Of a stretch of 64,000 nt of DNA, positions 21,400 to 31,479 are shown piece by piece. The stretch is from Achatina immaculata. Taxonomy: Eukaryota; Mollusca; Gastropoda; Stylommatophora; Achatinidae. The notes beneath the pieces were generated by a model that was given only the letters and a program-made list of their open reading frames with translations, was not told the DNA's origin and did no database searches. Position 1 is the stretch's first letter. Every line of letters starts with the position of its first letter. The stretch lies in NCBI GenBank assembly GCA_009760885.1, contig CM019715.1, forward strand, positions 21,163,003 to 21,227,002, given 5' to 3'. The translations under genes were made by a program, and so were the position numbers.

Positions 21400-21756
21400 G
21401 CTCATCTCACTACAGAACAACGACTCATTATCATTGAACGTGTACAGACTGGACAGTCATAAAGTCATAAAGTGTGGTGGCCAGACAATTTAATGTGGTT
21501 GGAAGCACCATTTGGAGACGACTTCCAGAAACTGGCTCAGTTGCAGATCGGCCGCGCAGTGGAAGACCCATAGTCACAACTCCTGCCGAAGACCGCTTCA
21601 TACGGCTGTGTCACCTCAGGAATTGATTTGCATATGCGTCCTCAACAGTCCAGTCAATGACAGCAGCTCGTCCAATTTCGGATCAAACGGTCAGGAACCG
21701 GCTGCACGACGCTGGTCTTTGGGCTAGAAGACCCTACAGAGGTCCTGTTCCTACGG
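21400..21756 (+). pseudogene. Tc1-like transposase N-terminal relic
   Basis: In shifting frames this reads as the paired-type helix-turn-helix region of Tc1-family transposases, which binds the terminal repeats: RLIIIERVQTGQS, then STIWRRL, then ADRPRSGRPIVTTP, then DRFIRLCHLRN and a TVRNRLHDAGLWARRPYRG block. The catalytic DDE half is missing. A LINE family B fragment begins at 21757. Several frameshifts make it non-functional. Confidence 0.8.
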
Positions 21757-22023
21757 TTGGCTAATAAAGAGGATTAAACAGAGAAAACTTAAATATTGTG
21801 AACATATTAAACGTTATGATAATTTAGAGAATCCCATCTTGGTAGGGTACGTAACGGGAAAAATAAAGAGAGGAAGACCAAGGCGAAGATGGCTGTAAGA
21901 CATCGTTGATGATCTACAAATGGATGCGTCAGCACCAGGGCATCTTGCTTACAACCGAGAGGCCTACAGGAGAGCTGTAAGGGAGGCAAAGTTCCATAAG
22001 GGGAGTGCAAATGACTGACTGAC
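21757..22023 (+). mobile_element. LINE family B 3' fragment inserted in Tc1 relic
   Basis: Plus-strand RT C-terminus remnant (GRPRRRWL-type block, stop inside, then REAKFHKGSAND) with a GACTGACTGAC tail. 5'-truncated at about 90 codons from the end. Confidence 0.8.
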
Positions 22024-22029
22024 GATTAA

Positions 22030-22350
22030 TACTGTATATAAAAGTATTAATATGTTTAAATATAAATTCATGTCTGCATCAAAATGTCTATGATATATGT
22101 GTAATTTTTTTTTAACTGGATTATCTTTTTGTCAGTTTTTTTTTTCCAGCTGGAGTCTATAAACTGATACTGAGAGCTGTCTCACAACAGAAATCTCTGA
22201 CTCAAGAAAACCGCTAAGTTTCATTGGAAACTGGGATATTTGCTTCGGTATATTATACGCACACAGGCAGATGGAGTTGAAGCAGGAAATGTAAACATAC
22301 GCACAAGTTTAAACATACGTGCCTATAGCTACGTATGTTTACTCTGTTTT
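22030..22350. other. No gene seen
   Basis: AT-rich; no ORF or repeat recognised. Confidence 0.4.
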
Positions 22351-22354
22351 GGCA

Positions 22355-22655
22355 GTCAGAGACCCATAGATGACAAGCTAGCGTCAGGGTTGGCGACCCA
22401 TAGCTGACCCTGTTCCATCTCTCCCTTGGTACCCCTGGTATCAGGCCTAGCTTTGTTAACGGGGCAGGGATCGCCCTAGTCTTCATGAGGGTGTAATCTG
22501 CTAAAGAAGTATTTCACACGACCTGCTTCTCATTTTCAATCAGGGATTAAAAAAAAATAGCCGCCATAACCCGCTCCCAATCCGACACGACGCTGTGCCT
22601 CAACATTCCTCACTGCATCGGCTGCAAAGAACACGTGCTCGCAGTTCCAGGGAGA
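22355..22655 (-). repeat. Repeat D copy
   Basis: Minus-strand, near full length; (GAA)n immediately after it at 22664-22690. Confidence 0.75.
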
Positions 22656-22689
22656 TAGACGAATATGAAGAAGAAGAAGAAGAAGAAAA

Positions 22690-23899
22690 GATTACTGATA
22701 TATGTATGCTATTACAAATATACAACATAACATGTACTGATGAAGTTGTAAATCACAAATGTTGTGCTCGTATATATAAGAAAACTCATGATAAACAGTT
22801 GCAAACATAAACATATAAAACATCTGAATTTCAAATGTATCTAGTAACTCAATGGGGAAAAAAAAGTGTCACAGCAGTTGCAGTTTCGCTTCACTTTATA
22901 CTGATGAATGGCAATAAAAATGCTCGTAAAACGCCGTAAAATCGGGACCGTGCCGAAACGGTGCGGGTTACAACGGCGTGCTTTTTCTCAACGATGTCAG
23001 TCGATCGTGTGATCCTTGTAACATTTCACTGCTGGTGGGTAGTGTGATATAGTGCAGGCTTAAGCACGGGTTGGTTGTCAGCCATAATTTCCCCCTAGCT
23101 AGAGACAAGCAAACAGTAGATATAAGGGCTGTAGTTGCTTGGGATATAAGACCTATGCTGCCGGTTCTCTCTGCTTAGAACAAACTGACCAATGGCATGA
23201 GTCTTCGGGGGGAAAAAAAAAAAGATTGGCAGATGTGAACATACTTCAAAGTTACTACTACAGGTGAGTGAGTATGTGTTTTCATTTTGGCTTACTCTGC
23301 TGTTTTGATAGGTTCTGTGTGAAGTCCTATGTAGGTCGGCCTGTAGAGACATACTGGGCAATGTATTTAAAATTAGGTCATTGATGATTTTCATTAAAAA
23401 AAAAAACCCCGCTAGGCTTGACAGCTTTTTTCTCTTCCTCTGTTTATTTGTTGCTTTGTATTTCTTGTCGCTTTCAAAGAAGGTGTGTTTTTTTTTTCTG
23501 AAATTGTGTGTTTATTGCTTTCATTCTTTCAGTTTCTTTTCCCATTTTTTGTTTACTATTTCATTATTCGACCTTTCTGCTGCCATTTATGACGTGTTCA
23601 CGCCAGGGGAGATGATTTTCTGGATATCTTTAATAGTTAATCATGAAAGAGCTAACAAAATCTCAGATGAGCAGTGATATAGGTCTAAATGTGTTTCAGT
23701 CTAATACAGCTTTTAGTTGAATATAATTTCTACCAAGAGGGGGGAAAGTCGAAATTATAGTTAAATCAATTCTTCTGACACTCACCGTTTTGATAAGATT
23801 CTGATTATTCATGAACTCAAGAGTTCTCATGTTCTTTACCAAACATAGGACGTGGACGACAAGCGAAAGACTAAATATGTCCTGTACTGACAAATACAG
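22690..23899. other. No gene seen
   Basis: Mostly AT-rich with T-runs. A GC-richer segment at 22920-23070 may be an unrecognised repeat. No convincing coding potential. Confidence 0.4.
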
Positions 23900-24237
23900 C
23901 AGTCCTTCCGTATCCGCGGTTTAAACATCCGAGGTTTCAGTTACCCGCGATTTGAAAAGAATAAAAAATGTTTTAAAATTCCAAAAATTAAAAATTCGTT
24001 AATTTGCATGAATAAATTTCTTGCGCGCCCTCCATTCTGCCTTTCCCGTGTCTCCTGCTCACACAGTTACATTAACAAAATCCACAGTGTAAACAAAATC
24101 CACAGTGTAAACAAAATCCACTTCTTCATAATGCTTTGTATGGTTTATTTGGCTTAAGCGCAAAAGGTTGTGATGCTAGTGATTCTGTCAAGCCAAATAG
24201 AAGCATTAATTTTTAAAACTCTATCATAGACAGATCA
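23900..24237 (+). mobile_element. pogo/Tigger-like transposon, left part
   Basis: CAGTCCTTCCGTATCCGCGG followed by a GGTTTCAGTTACCCGCG block, then an AT-rich segment and TTGCGCGCC, follows the order of Tigger-type (pogo superfamily) element ends. A possible right-end segment is at 25684-25760. No transposase is visible. Confidence 0.5.
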
Positions 24238-25080
24238 TCATCATCATCATCAAGTGGCGTGCCGACTGGCGTTGGCTATTATGCTTCTCCAGAGTACACG
24301 ATCCCTCATGCAGGCCATCGGCCCAGTTGGTGATCTCCTCTCACACCATCCCGTCAGACTGTCCAGTATCATTTCTCTTGGTTTTCCTCTTGATCTTCTT
24401 CATTCTATTTTTACTGTTGTTATAATATTTTCAATCCCCCCTTCTTCTCATTGCATGTCCTATGAAAGTACATTGTCTCTCTCTCTTTTTTTTTCAACAA
24501 GATTTTTTTTGTCTCTCCAGCTCTTCTCATACATTCTTCATTAGTTATTTTTGCTGTCCAGGGGATTCGCAACATTCTTCTAATAAACCACATTTCTGCT
24601 GCTTCCAATGATTTTTGTGCAGACCTGCCTATTGTCCATGATTCACTTCCATATAACAAGATAGGTTCAATATAGCATTTTAGGACTCGTTTTCTCACAT
24701 TAATTGATAAGGATGTGTTGGCTAATATGTTTCTCATTCTCTGAAATGCAGTCTTTGCTTGGCCTATTCTGTTCCTAATTTCTGTTCTGCATTTCCCATC
24801 TGAAGTTATTACTGCTCCAAGGTATTTGAATTTCTGCACCTGCTTTAGAATAGTTCCGTTTAATTGTATACTGCATGTTGGTGGATTCTGTTTCTTAGAT
24901 ATAACCATAGTCTCTGTCTTTTTTATGTTTAACGTAAGGCCTTTCTGTTCACTTTCTTTGGCGACTTTATCCAAGAGATTTTACAGGTCTTGTTGGTTCT
25001 CAGCTATCAGTACTGTGTCGTCAGCATACCGAAGGTTGTTAATATTGTATCCTCCAATTTTTATGCCTGGTTCTGTGATA
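24238..25080 (-). mobile_element. RTE/BovB-like LINE fragment (family E)
   Basis: On the minus strand, a 184-residue frame (24974-24420) covers the region after the RT active site: TLNIKKTETMVIS, FKYLGAVITSDG, AKTAFQRM, LLYGSESW and the IPWTAKITNEE block. Upstream in another frame LRYADDTVLIAEN gives the catalytic motif (about 25005-25045). An ATGATGATG tail at 24238 marks the 3' end. 5'-truncated at the minisatellite. Confidence 0.85.
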
Positions 25081-25675
25081 GGCAGGTGTATATGTTAAAA
25101 ACGTATATGTTCTGTGATAGATAGGTGTATATGTTAAAAACGTATATGTTCTGTGATAGATAGGTGTATATGTTAAAAACGTATATGTTCTGTGATAGAT
25201 AGATGTATATGTTAAAAACGTATATGTTCTGTGATAGACAGATGTATATGTTAAAAACGTATATGTTCTGTGATAGACAGATGTATATGTTAAAAACGTA
25301 TATGTTCTATGATAGATAGGTGTATATGTTAAAACGTATATGCTCTGTGATAGACAGATGTATATGTTAAAAACGTATATGTTCTATGATAGACAGATGT
25401 ATATGTTAAAAACGTATATGTTCTATGATAGATAGGTGTATATGTTAAAAACGTATATGTTCTGTGATAGACAGATGTATATGTTAAAAACGTATATGTT
25501 CTGTGATAGACAGATGTATATGTTAAAAACGTATATGTTCTGTGATAGACAGGTGTATATGTTAAAGACGTATATGTTAAAGACGTATATGTTAAAAACG
25601 TATATGTTCTGTGATAGACAAGTGTATATGTTAAAGACGTATATGTTAAAGACGTATATGTTAAAAACGTATACT
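25080..25675. repeat. 39-bp minisatellite
   Basis: About 14 units like GATAGACAGATGTATATGTT plus AAAAACGTATATGTTCTGT. The last units carry extra 15-bp GTTAAAGACGTATAT insertions. It begins exactly at the truncated 5' end of the LINE fragment, in its GGTTCTGTGATAGGCAGG sequence, so the first unit probably came from the LINE. Confidence 0.95.
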
Positions 25676-25683
25676 GTAAAGGT

Positions 25684-25765
25684 TTTAGTGTTATCCGCGG
25701 TCTCAGCCATCCACGGCAAAGTATGGAAGCAAATGGCTGCGAGTAGAATATTATACACAAATAAT
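25684..25765 (+). mobile_element. pogo/Tigger-like transposon, possible right part
   Basis: TATCCGCGGTCTCAGCCATC followed by CACGGC resembles the segment just inside the right end of Tigger-type elements. Its final inverted repeat is degraded. Confidence 0.35.
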
Positions 25766-26009
25766 ACAGTTTTTACGATCTTTCTGGAAGGAAGAGAAGG
25801 TTGTACGTTTACGTGACTCTTTCAAATGAAACAGTTATATATAATTATGATAAGGGACACTACGAGTAAGAGGATAATAGACCCTCATAGAACTGTTTTT
25901 CTGCACTGTTTATGACCTGGTTGAACCTCACCTTTGACCTTCATGTTACGGTAGTGTACTTGTGAAGGTAAGTGGTAGTACAGGCCGGTACTTATCAGCT
26001 AAAGGCGCA

Positions 26010-26040
26010 ATAAAAGTGGTTCTCAACCTGTTTTTCCCAT
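26010..26040. mobile_element. hAT-like end motif
   Basis: AGTGGTTCTCAACCTGTTTTT (26014-26034) matches the classic end of hAT (Charlie-type) elements. The partner end was not found. Confidence 0.3.
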
Positions 26041-26099
26041 GTGCTGGTATTTATTCACAAATACTTGCATCATTTACCTTCCTGCTTTCTGTTGTTTTT

Positions 26100-26588
26100 T
26101 TTTTCCTTCATCATCGTCGGGTTGGAGGTCATACTTCCCCACAGATCTCGGTCCTTGATATTTTCCTTCAGCTCATTTGATTTTTTTTTTCTCTCTTGGT
26201 CTTCCTCTGCCTCTTTTCATTTGTCTTTCCTCGTGTTATGTTTTTGAGTCCTCCTCTTCTCATTTTATATCCAGTTAATGAAGATTGTCGTGTTCTCTCT
26301 CTCTCTCTTTCTCTGGTCCATGCTCTCTCTCCCTCCTTCCCTATCTTTCTCTGGTCCACTCTCTCTCTCTCTCTGTCTCTCTCTCTTTCTCTCTCTGGTC
26401 CATGCCAGTCAGGCGTTGGTTGTCACTGATTTCTTTCTCTTTCTGTGAGATGTGTATTGGACCATGCTCTGTGTCGTTTTCTAATGAATTTAAATAGGTT
26501 CATTTCTACATTTGTTTTTTTCTAGACATTCCCTGTTTGTCATCTTAGCTGTCAATGGTACTTTTCTACTAAACCATATCTCTGTTCT
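26100..26588 (-). mobile_element. LINE fragment (family E-like), 3' part
   Basis: The minus strand reads as an eroded RT C-terminus (YKMRRGGLKNITRGK) with (CT)n expansions at 26295-26400. Continues at 26742-27096. Confidence 0.6.
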
Positions 26589-26741
26589 TACTTGGAGAAG
26601 AGAAATTATGACAGTGCTCAGAGACAAGGGATACACATGAAAGGAAGCAGAGAATAATTCCAAGAACAGGGATGACTGGAGAGCCTTTATCTGTGGCTTA
26701 TGCTCTCAAGGGAGTGAAAGGCGATGATGGCCATGATATCT
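26589..26741 (+). mobile_element. LINE family D 3' fragment with 11-bp target duplication
   Basis: A 5'-truncated piece of about 150 bp (TWRREIMTVLRDKGYT, then DDWRAFICGLCSQGSER) inserted in an older LINE fragment. ATATCTCTGTT flanks it at 26576-26586 and at about 26738-26748, as an exact 11-bp target duplication. Confidence 0.8.
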
Positions 26742-27096
26742 CTGTTGCCTTTGGTGATCTTGGCATCCTTCTGTTCATTGTCCGTAGAAGATACTTCCAT
26801 AGAGTAGGATAGGCTGAGTGCAGGAATTTATACCTCTCTTTCTGATTTTCAATGACAGAGATCCATTGTACAAGATGTTACTATTCTTTATTTTAGAGGT
26901 ACATTTCCCACCCGATGTACTAGAGTGCCCAGATATTTAAATGTATGCACTTGTCTCAAGGTTGTTCCTTGTACTTTAACTCTGCATTTAAGTGCGTTCT
27001 TCTTGCATGATATAAGCGTTATTTCTGTTGTTGTTATTTAGTGCGAGTCATTTCTTTTCATCCTCTGTCACCACTATATCTAATCAATTATGTAGG
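26742..27096 (-). mobile_element. LINE fragment (family E-like), RT part
   Basis: Minus-strand RT remnant continuing the fragment at 26100-26588 (blocks like TLRQVHTFKYLGTLVH in broken frames). At 27097 it runs into a minisatellite made from its own catalytic region. Confidence 0.65.
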
Positions 27097-27485
27097 CTTT
27101 TCTCGTTGTTGGCTATTAGTACTGTTTTATATGTGTAGTGTAAGCTCTTTTAGTTGTTGGCTATTAGTGTTGTTTTATATGTTTAGTGTAGGCTCTTTTC
27201 GTTGTTGGCTATTAGTTCTGTATCATATGTGTAGTGTAGGCTCTTTTCGTTGTTGGCTATTAGTACTGTTTTATATGTGGAGTGTAGGCTCTTTTCGTTG
27301 TTGGCTATTAGTACTGTTTTATATGTGGAGTGTAGGCTCTTTTCGTTGTTGGCTATTAGTACTGTTTTATATGTGGAGTGTAGGCTCTTTTCGTTGTTGG
27401 CTATTAGTACTGTATCATACGGATAGTATAGGCTCTTTTCGTTGTTGGCTATTAGTACTGTATCACACGGATAATGTAGGCTGTT
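27097..27485. repeat. 48-bp minisatellite derived from RT active-site region
   Basis: About eight copies. The minus strand reads 16-residue units such as TYKTVLIANNEKSLHS. Related LINEs have YADDTVLIA-EN at this place, so the unit is the catalytic region of the adjoining LINE, amplified in frame. The Asp pair is lost or changed to YD/YK in the units. Confidence 0.9.
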
Positions 27486-27799
27486 CACTTGAATACCTGG
27501 GTTTTTAAAATTATTTTTCTCATATTTTTACTGTACAGTGTTTTGTTGTTTTCTAAGAGGGGATAAACGCCATCAACCGTTCAAAATGTTTCCAAATTCA
27601 GATCTGGCAGCGGATAACGTGGAAGTCTGAGCTAATCATGATAATTAGTGTATAAGTATACAACTAACTATACAGCTATACACGAAGCACTGCAGTAAAT
27701 CAGGACACAGAAATTTTCACAGGCACTGACCCAGAATTTGTCAAGACGTTTTGAAAACAGGTTTAGTGGTTGTTCTTTACGCTGTTGGACTCGGTATGG

Positions 27800-28215
27800 G
27801 CCCTGCAGCAGGTGTTCCCTGGCGCCAGCCGAAGTCTCGTGTGGACTTTGTATCAAAACGCGGCTACAGGGTCGCCGACACAGTAAAAAAATATAACTTC
27901 CCGTTGCCAGTGTCGTCCCCAGAGCAGATCGTAGTGAACTGCTACATTCCCGTATATGACATTCAGCCACAAAGCGGGTCAAATCTATGCCGAAAACATT
28001 TACTAGCTTGACAAAATCTTTACTCAGATAGTTTACCCGTCGTTACGCAGCCGTCCATCTTGACGGGAAGTCCTGTGAGGTACACTACATTACCCACAAC
28101 CAGTGTGTGATTGGCCCCAGCAGCAGGCGCACACTTCAGCGGGTTTTGGAACGGAAGGCGGAGTACATATGGGAATGCCCAGAGTGCGGGGATGCCAGTC
28201 TCTGATGACAGATTA
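27800..28215 (-). pseudogene. Possible decayed RidA/YjgF-like fragment
   Basis: Minus-strand pieces resemble the longer YjgF/YER057c/UK114 subfamily (enamine/imine deaminase relatives) in order. One frame gives TLGIPICTPPSVPKPA, the next AAGANHTLVVGNVVYLTG then MDGCVTTGK (28204-28040), and, after missing residues, VKLVNVFGI and RSALGTTLATG (about 28011-27870). The frame changes and the missing middle point to a pseudogene. The GC content is higher than the surroundings. Recognition is from motif order only. Confidence 0.3.
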
Positions 28216-28485
28216 CAGTTACAGGTCTGAAAACAAGCTCCTTCAATGAGCGCCAAAAAGAGATATAGATATATAGGATGGGACAGTGACAAGTTCTGAT
28301 AAAGGAGCTAGTAATTATCAGTTTGAGAACACTTGTTTCTTGATACTTACACGTAAGTAAGTAACACGGGGCAGGTTTCTGTAGAGCAGTCATTGTTACA
28401 GTCAACAACAGCGCTAGCACGATAGCACAGTCAATAAGTGTAACAAATCAGTTCTATATGTTGATTAATGCCTTTTTTCTTTCAG

Positions 28486-28664
28486 GAGCAAGGGCAGTGT
28501 ATTCCACTCAGGAAACAGGAACAATGAATAGGACAGAAAACTTTGGCGTTTTTCCCACAAGGAGCACAGTTTTTGATGACGTCATTTCCTCTGCTGCAAC
28601 CCAGAGCGTACACAACCGATCCCATGAACCCACGACAAGTATCTTCTCGGACAAAACTTTCAGG
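28486..28664 (+). CDS. Exon of single-pass membrane protein gene (ectodomain)
   Basis: An internal exon of 179 bp. The acceptor is TTTTTTCTTTCAG (ends 28485) and the donor AGG|GTGTGT. It starts after one base of a codon and ends in phase 0. The encoded 59 or so residues are rich in Ser, Thr and Asn with two N-glycosylation sequons (NRT, NRS), no Cys and no recognisable fold, like a membrane-proximal stalk. Phase 0 fits exon 39204-39240, which begins in phase 0. Upstream exons and the signal peptide were not found. Microsatellite (GA)n lies in the following intron. Confidence 0.55.
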
Positions 28665-28733
28665 GTGTGTATCTTGTCTCGGTATAAATACTTTTGTTTA
28701 AAGACAACTATTTGTTGGAGAATAGAGAAAGAA

Positions 28734-28739
<6 letters not shown>

Positions 28740-28792
<53 letters not shown>

Positions 28793-28840
28793 AAAGAGAG
28801 AGAGACAGAGAGAGGGCGAGAAAGAGAGAGAGAGAGAGAA
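28740..28840. repeat. (GA)n microsatellite
   Basis: Long GA tract with interruptions. Confidence 0.9.
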
Positions 28841-29064
28841 CAAGTATTTAATTTCAATTAATTATTACTACGAATAATTGGAGATAAAGCGGTTCTCTCA
28901 TGTTTTTGTCGGTGATAATAAAGGTGACGATAGATGATGACGATGATGAGAAGGAGGATAAGTGACGATGATACGTGACTGTCGTGGATTTCCTTCTGCC
29001 CCGATGGGTACGCGAGAATATCGAACTCTGCCCTTGAAGTAAGACTGCAGCGCGTAGCTGTCAC

Positions 29065-29615
29065 AACCATCAGCACATCACTAGGATCACACCAACCCCA
29101 CATCTTATCCATTACCACATCACTAGGATCACACCAACCTGAACCTTATCCATAACTACATCATTAGGATCACACCAACCCCAACCTTATCAATTGCAAC
29201 ATCAGTAGGATCACACCAACTCCAATGTTATCCATTACCACATCAGTAGGATCGTACCAACCCCAACGTTATCCGCCACCACATCAGTAGGATCACATAA
29301 ACCCTGACCTTATCCATCACCACATTAGTAAGATCACATCAACCCAAACCTTATCCATTACAACGTCACTAGGATCATACCAACCCCAACCTTATCCATT
29401 ACAACATCACTAGGATCACACCAACCTGAGCCTTATTCATTATCACATCAGTAGGATCACACAGACCCTGACCTTATCCATCACCACATCAGTAAGATCA
29501 TATCAATCCCAAACTTATCCGTCATCACATCATTAGGATCACATCAACCTCAACCTTATCCATCACCACATCAGTAGGATCACACCAACTCCAGCCTTAT
29601 CCATCACACTTTTAT
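29065..29615. repeat. 41-bp minisatellite
   Basis: About 13 diverged units like AGGATCACACCAACCCCAAC plus CTTATCCATTACCACATCAGT. Confidence 0.95.
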
Positions 29616-30030
29616 TATACAGCGGATACCCCAATGAGCCTCGAGAGAAAAAGATGGAAGATTTTTACCTTTCCTCGTGTCCCAATTTATAACTTCCTTT
29701 AAATTCCTCATGTCCTGATTTATAACTTCCTCTAAATTCCTTATGCCCTTATAATAATCCCTTATAACTTTCGCAACTGGAGACATCTACGTTCACGTGA
29801 AATAACTAGAACAGGAAGCATATATTTGTACTGGCTACAGGTCTTTGCCCTTCATTTGTGTGGGGTAAATTTAAAGGCTATTTCGTAAAATCTGTGTGCT
29901 CTGCGTGCGAGGTTCTCATCACGTAGGTTCTGGTGTAAGAAAATCAAATTCTTTCGTGTTAATCTTTCCAGTGGCCGTGAAAGAATGAGGAAAAACATAC
30001 CAAGGAAGGGTGTTCAGAACAACTGCTTGT
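29616..30030. other. No gene seen (intronic if the membrane-protein model holds)
   Basis: A short two-unit repeat around ATTTATAACTTCCTTTAAATT near 29685-29745; otherwise nothing recognised. Confidence 0.4.
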
Positions 30031-30034
30031 GGAA

Positions 30035-30340
30035 GTTTAATGTGATTTATAAATAAAGAGGGTAAGACTGAGCTAATGGATAATAGTTTAATGAGATTTA
30101 TAAATAAAGAGGGTAAGACTGAGCTAGTGGATAATAGTTTAATGTGATTTATAAATAAAGAGGGTAAGACTTAGCCAATGGATAATAGTTTAATGTGATT
30201 TATAAATAAAGAGGGTAAGACTGGGCTAATGGATAATAGTTTAATGTGATTTATAAATAAAGAGGGTAAGACTGAGCTAATGGATAATAGTTTAATGAGA
30301 TTTAAAAATAAAGAGGGTAAGACTGCTCTAATAGATAATG
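30035..30340. repeat. 51-bp minisatellite
   Basis: Nearly six units like GTAAGACTGAGCTAATGGAT followed by AATAGTTTAATGTGATTTAT and AAATAAAGAGG. Confidence 0.95.
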
Positions 30341-30597
30341 AGGCGATCTTTTGGTCAGGTTCGGACTGAAGGTTTCCATCTCTCATCATCCAGGCGAGCA
30401 AGCTGTGCGAAATGATGCGCTGCACTGTGTGTTGAGGATAAATTGTTCCCCCCCCCCCCCGAAAGTGGAAAATATGGACATGCACGGCCAGGTGCGCTGG
30501 ATTACACTGTATAATTGGCTGTTAGTCGAAGAAGTACGAAATAGGTTATCACGCAGAATTCGGCATCGTATGTGCGATCTGGGAAAAGAGCGGCAGT

Positions 30598-30655
30598 AAA
30601 ATATACAGTAGAATATACAGTAAAATATACAGTAGAATATACAGTAGAATATACA
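30598..30655. repeat. Short ATATACAGTA repeat
   Basis: Five units of about 11 bp (AATATACAGTA). Confidence 0.85.
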
Positions 30656-30744
30656 GATTCTTCTCTATGCACTTCTCAGTGTTTTGTTTCACATCTTATA
30701 ACGCTATACTTCCATGTTTCTTCATTGAACGTTTGAATACTATT

Positions 30745-30752
30745 TCTCTCTC

Positions 30753-30793
<41 letters not shown>

Positions 30794-30818
30794 TAGCGTG
30801 AGTCACTTTCTGTATTGA

Positions 30819-30860
<42 letters not shown>
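30745..30860. repeat. (CT)n and (AT)n microsatellites
   Basis: A (CT)n tract at about 30750-30792 and an (AT)n tract at about 30822-30858. Confidence 0.9.
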
Positions 30861-30861
<1 letters not shown>

Positions 30862-30899
30862 TGAAAGATAAATAATTTATTTCATTTTGTTGTATTTCC

Positions 30900-31044
30900 T
30901 TCAGTGTTCTCAATGTTGATTATGTTTAGTATATGCGAACCATAACCGTCGAGTGCCTGGAACAGAGTGAAAGTTGTATGATAAAGGGTAGAATGTCAGA
31001 CGGGCCTGCGTGCCCAATTCTTAACCCTTTGGACATAAAAGATC
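30900..31044 (+). mobile_element. 3' end of Rex1/CR1-like LINE (family F)
   Basis: The same tail as 33242-33385 and (reversed) 47845-48000: TGCCTGGAACAGAGTGAAAG, then GAATGTCAGACGGGCCTGCG and AACCCTTT. The usual AATC-repeat tail is replaced by GATCAATG. Confidence 0.75.
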
Positions 31045-31049
31045 AATGT

Positions 31050-31452
31050 TCCTTTGACGAAAAAGCGCTCTCGAGTTCCGTGCGTGGGGAGACAGGCTTT
31101 CGCTCCCTTCCCGGATGGCAAGAGTTAAGGAAGCGAGTGGTTTGTCCGTCAAGCGAAGCATATAAACGGCTAGCCAGCCAGGTTCCTGCTAACGGTGTAG
31201 TACATTTTTGTCGACCGATGTTTCGAAAGTGGCCGATCTCTCGCAAAGAGTATTGGGTCTGCAGTATGTAATGTGCGTTGTTTTTGGGTGGCCGGGCTTT
31301 CTTCTCGTTCATTTCAGAGAGAGCCGCCCCCGCCGGTTAAAGGAAATGAAACACCGCCGGGGTCGAAAGGGATCCGCTCTGAGCAGAGCGCTGTCTCCTT
31401 TGCCCCGTGTCAGTCTGTCGGCAGATATCCGACAAAGGCTCGGTGAAGAAAG
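31050..31452 (+). other. Possible rDNA 5' external transcribed spacer relic
   Basis: A GC-rich, unique-looking stretch directly upstream of an 18S rRNA 5'-end match. GC content and position suggest the 3' part of the 5' ETS; ETS is poorly conserved, so this is inference. The open frames across it are probably incidental. Confidence 0.35.
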
Positions 31453-31479
31453 CTATCTCGTTGATCCTGCCAGTAATCA
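31453..31479 (+). rRNA. 18S rRNA 5'-terminal fragment
   Basis: GTTGATCCTGCCAGTA (31460-31475) is the near-universal start of eukaryotic 18S rRNA. The flanking CTA before it and TCA after it also fit the conserved first 27 bases with three mismatches. The match stops where repeat A begins, so only the extreme 5' end remains. A 16-base exact match is very unlikely by chance in 64 kb. Not a functional gene. Confidence 0.6.

Noticed and set aside
28032..28206. A plus-strand frame ending in ECPECGDASL with a CxxC pair
   Set aside because: It looks protein-like but overlaps the better supported minus-strand RidA-like pieces, has no start codon and weak acceptors, and no recognised family.
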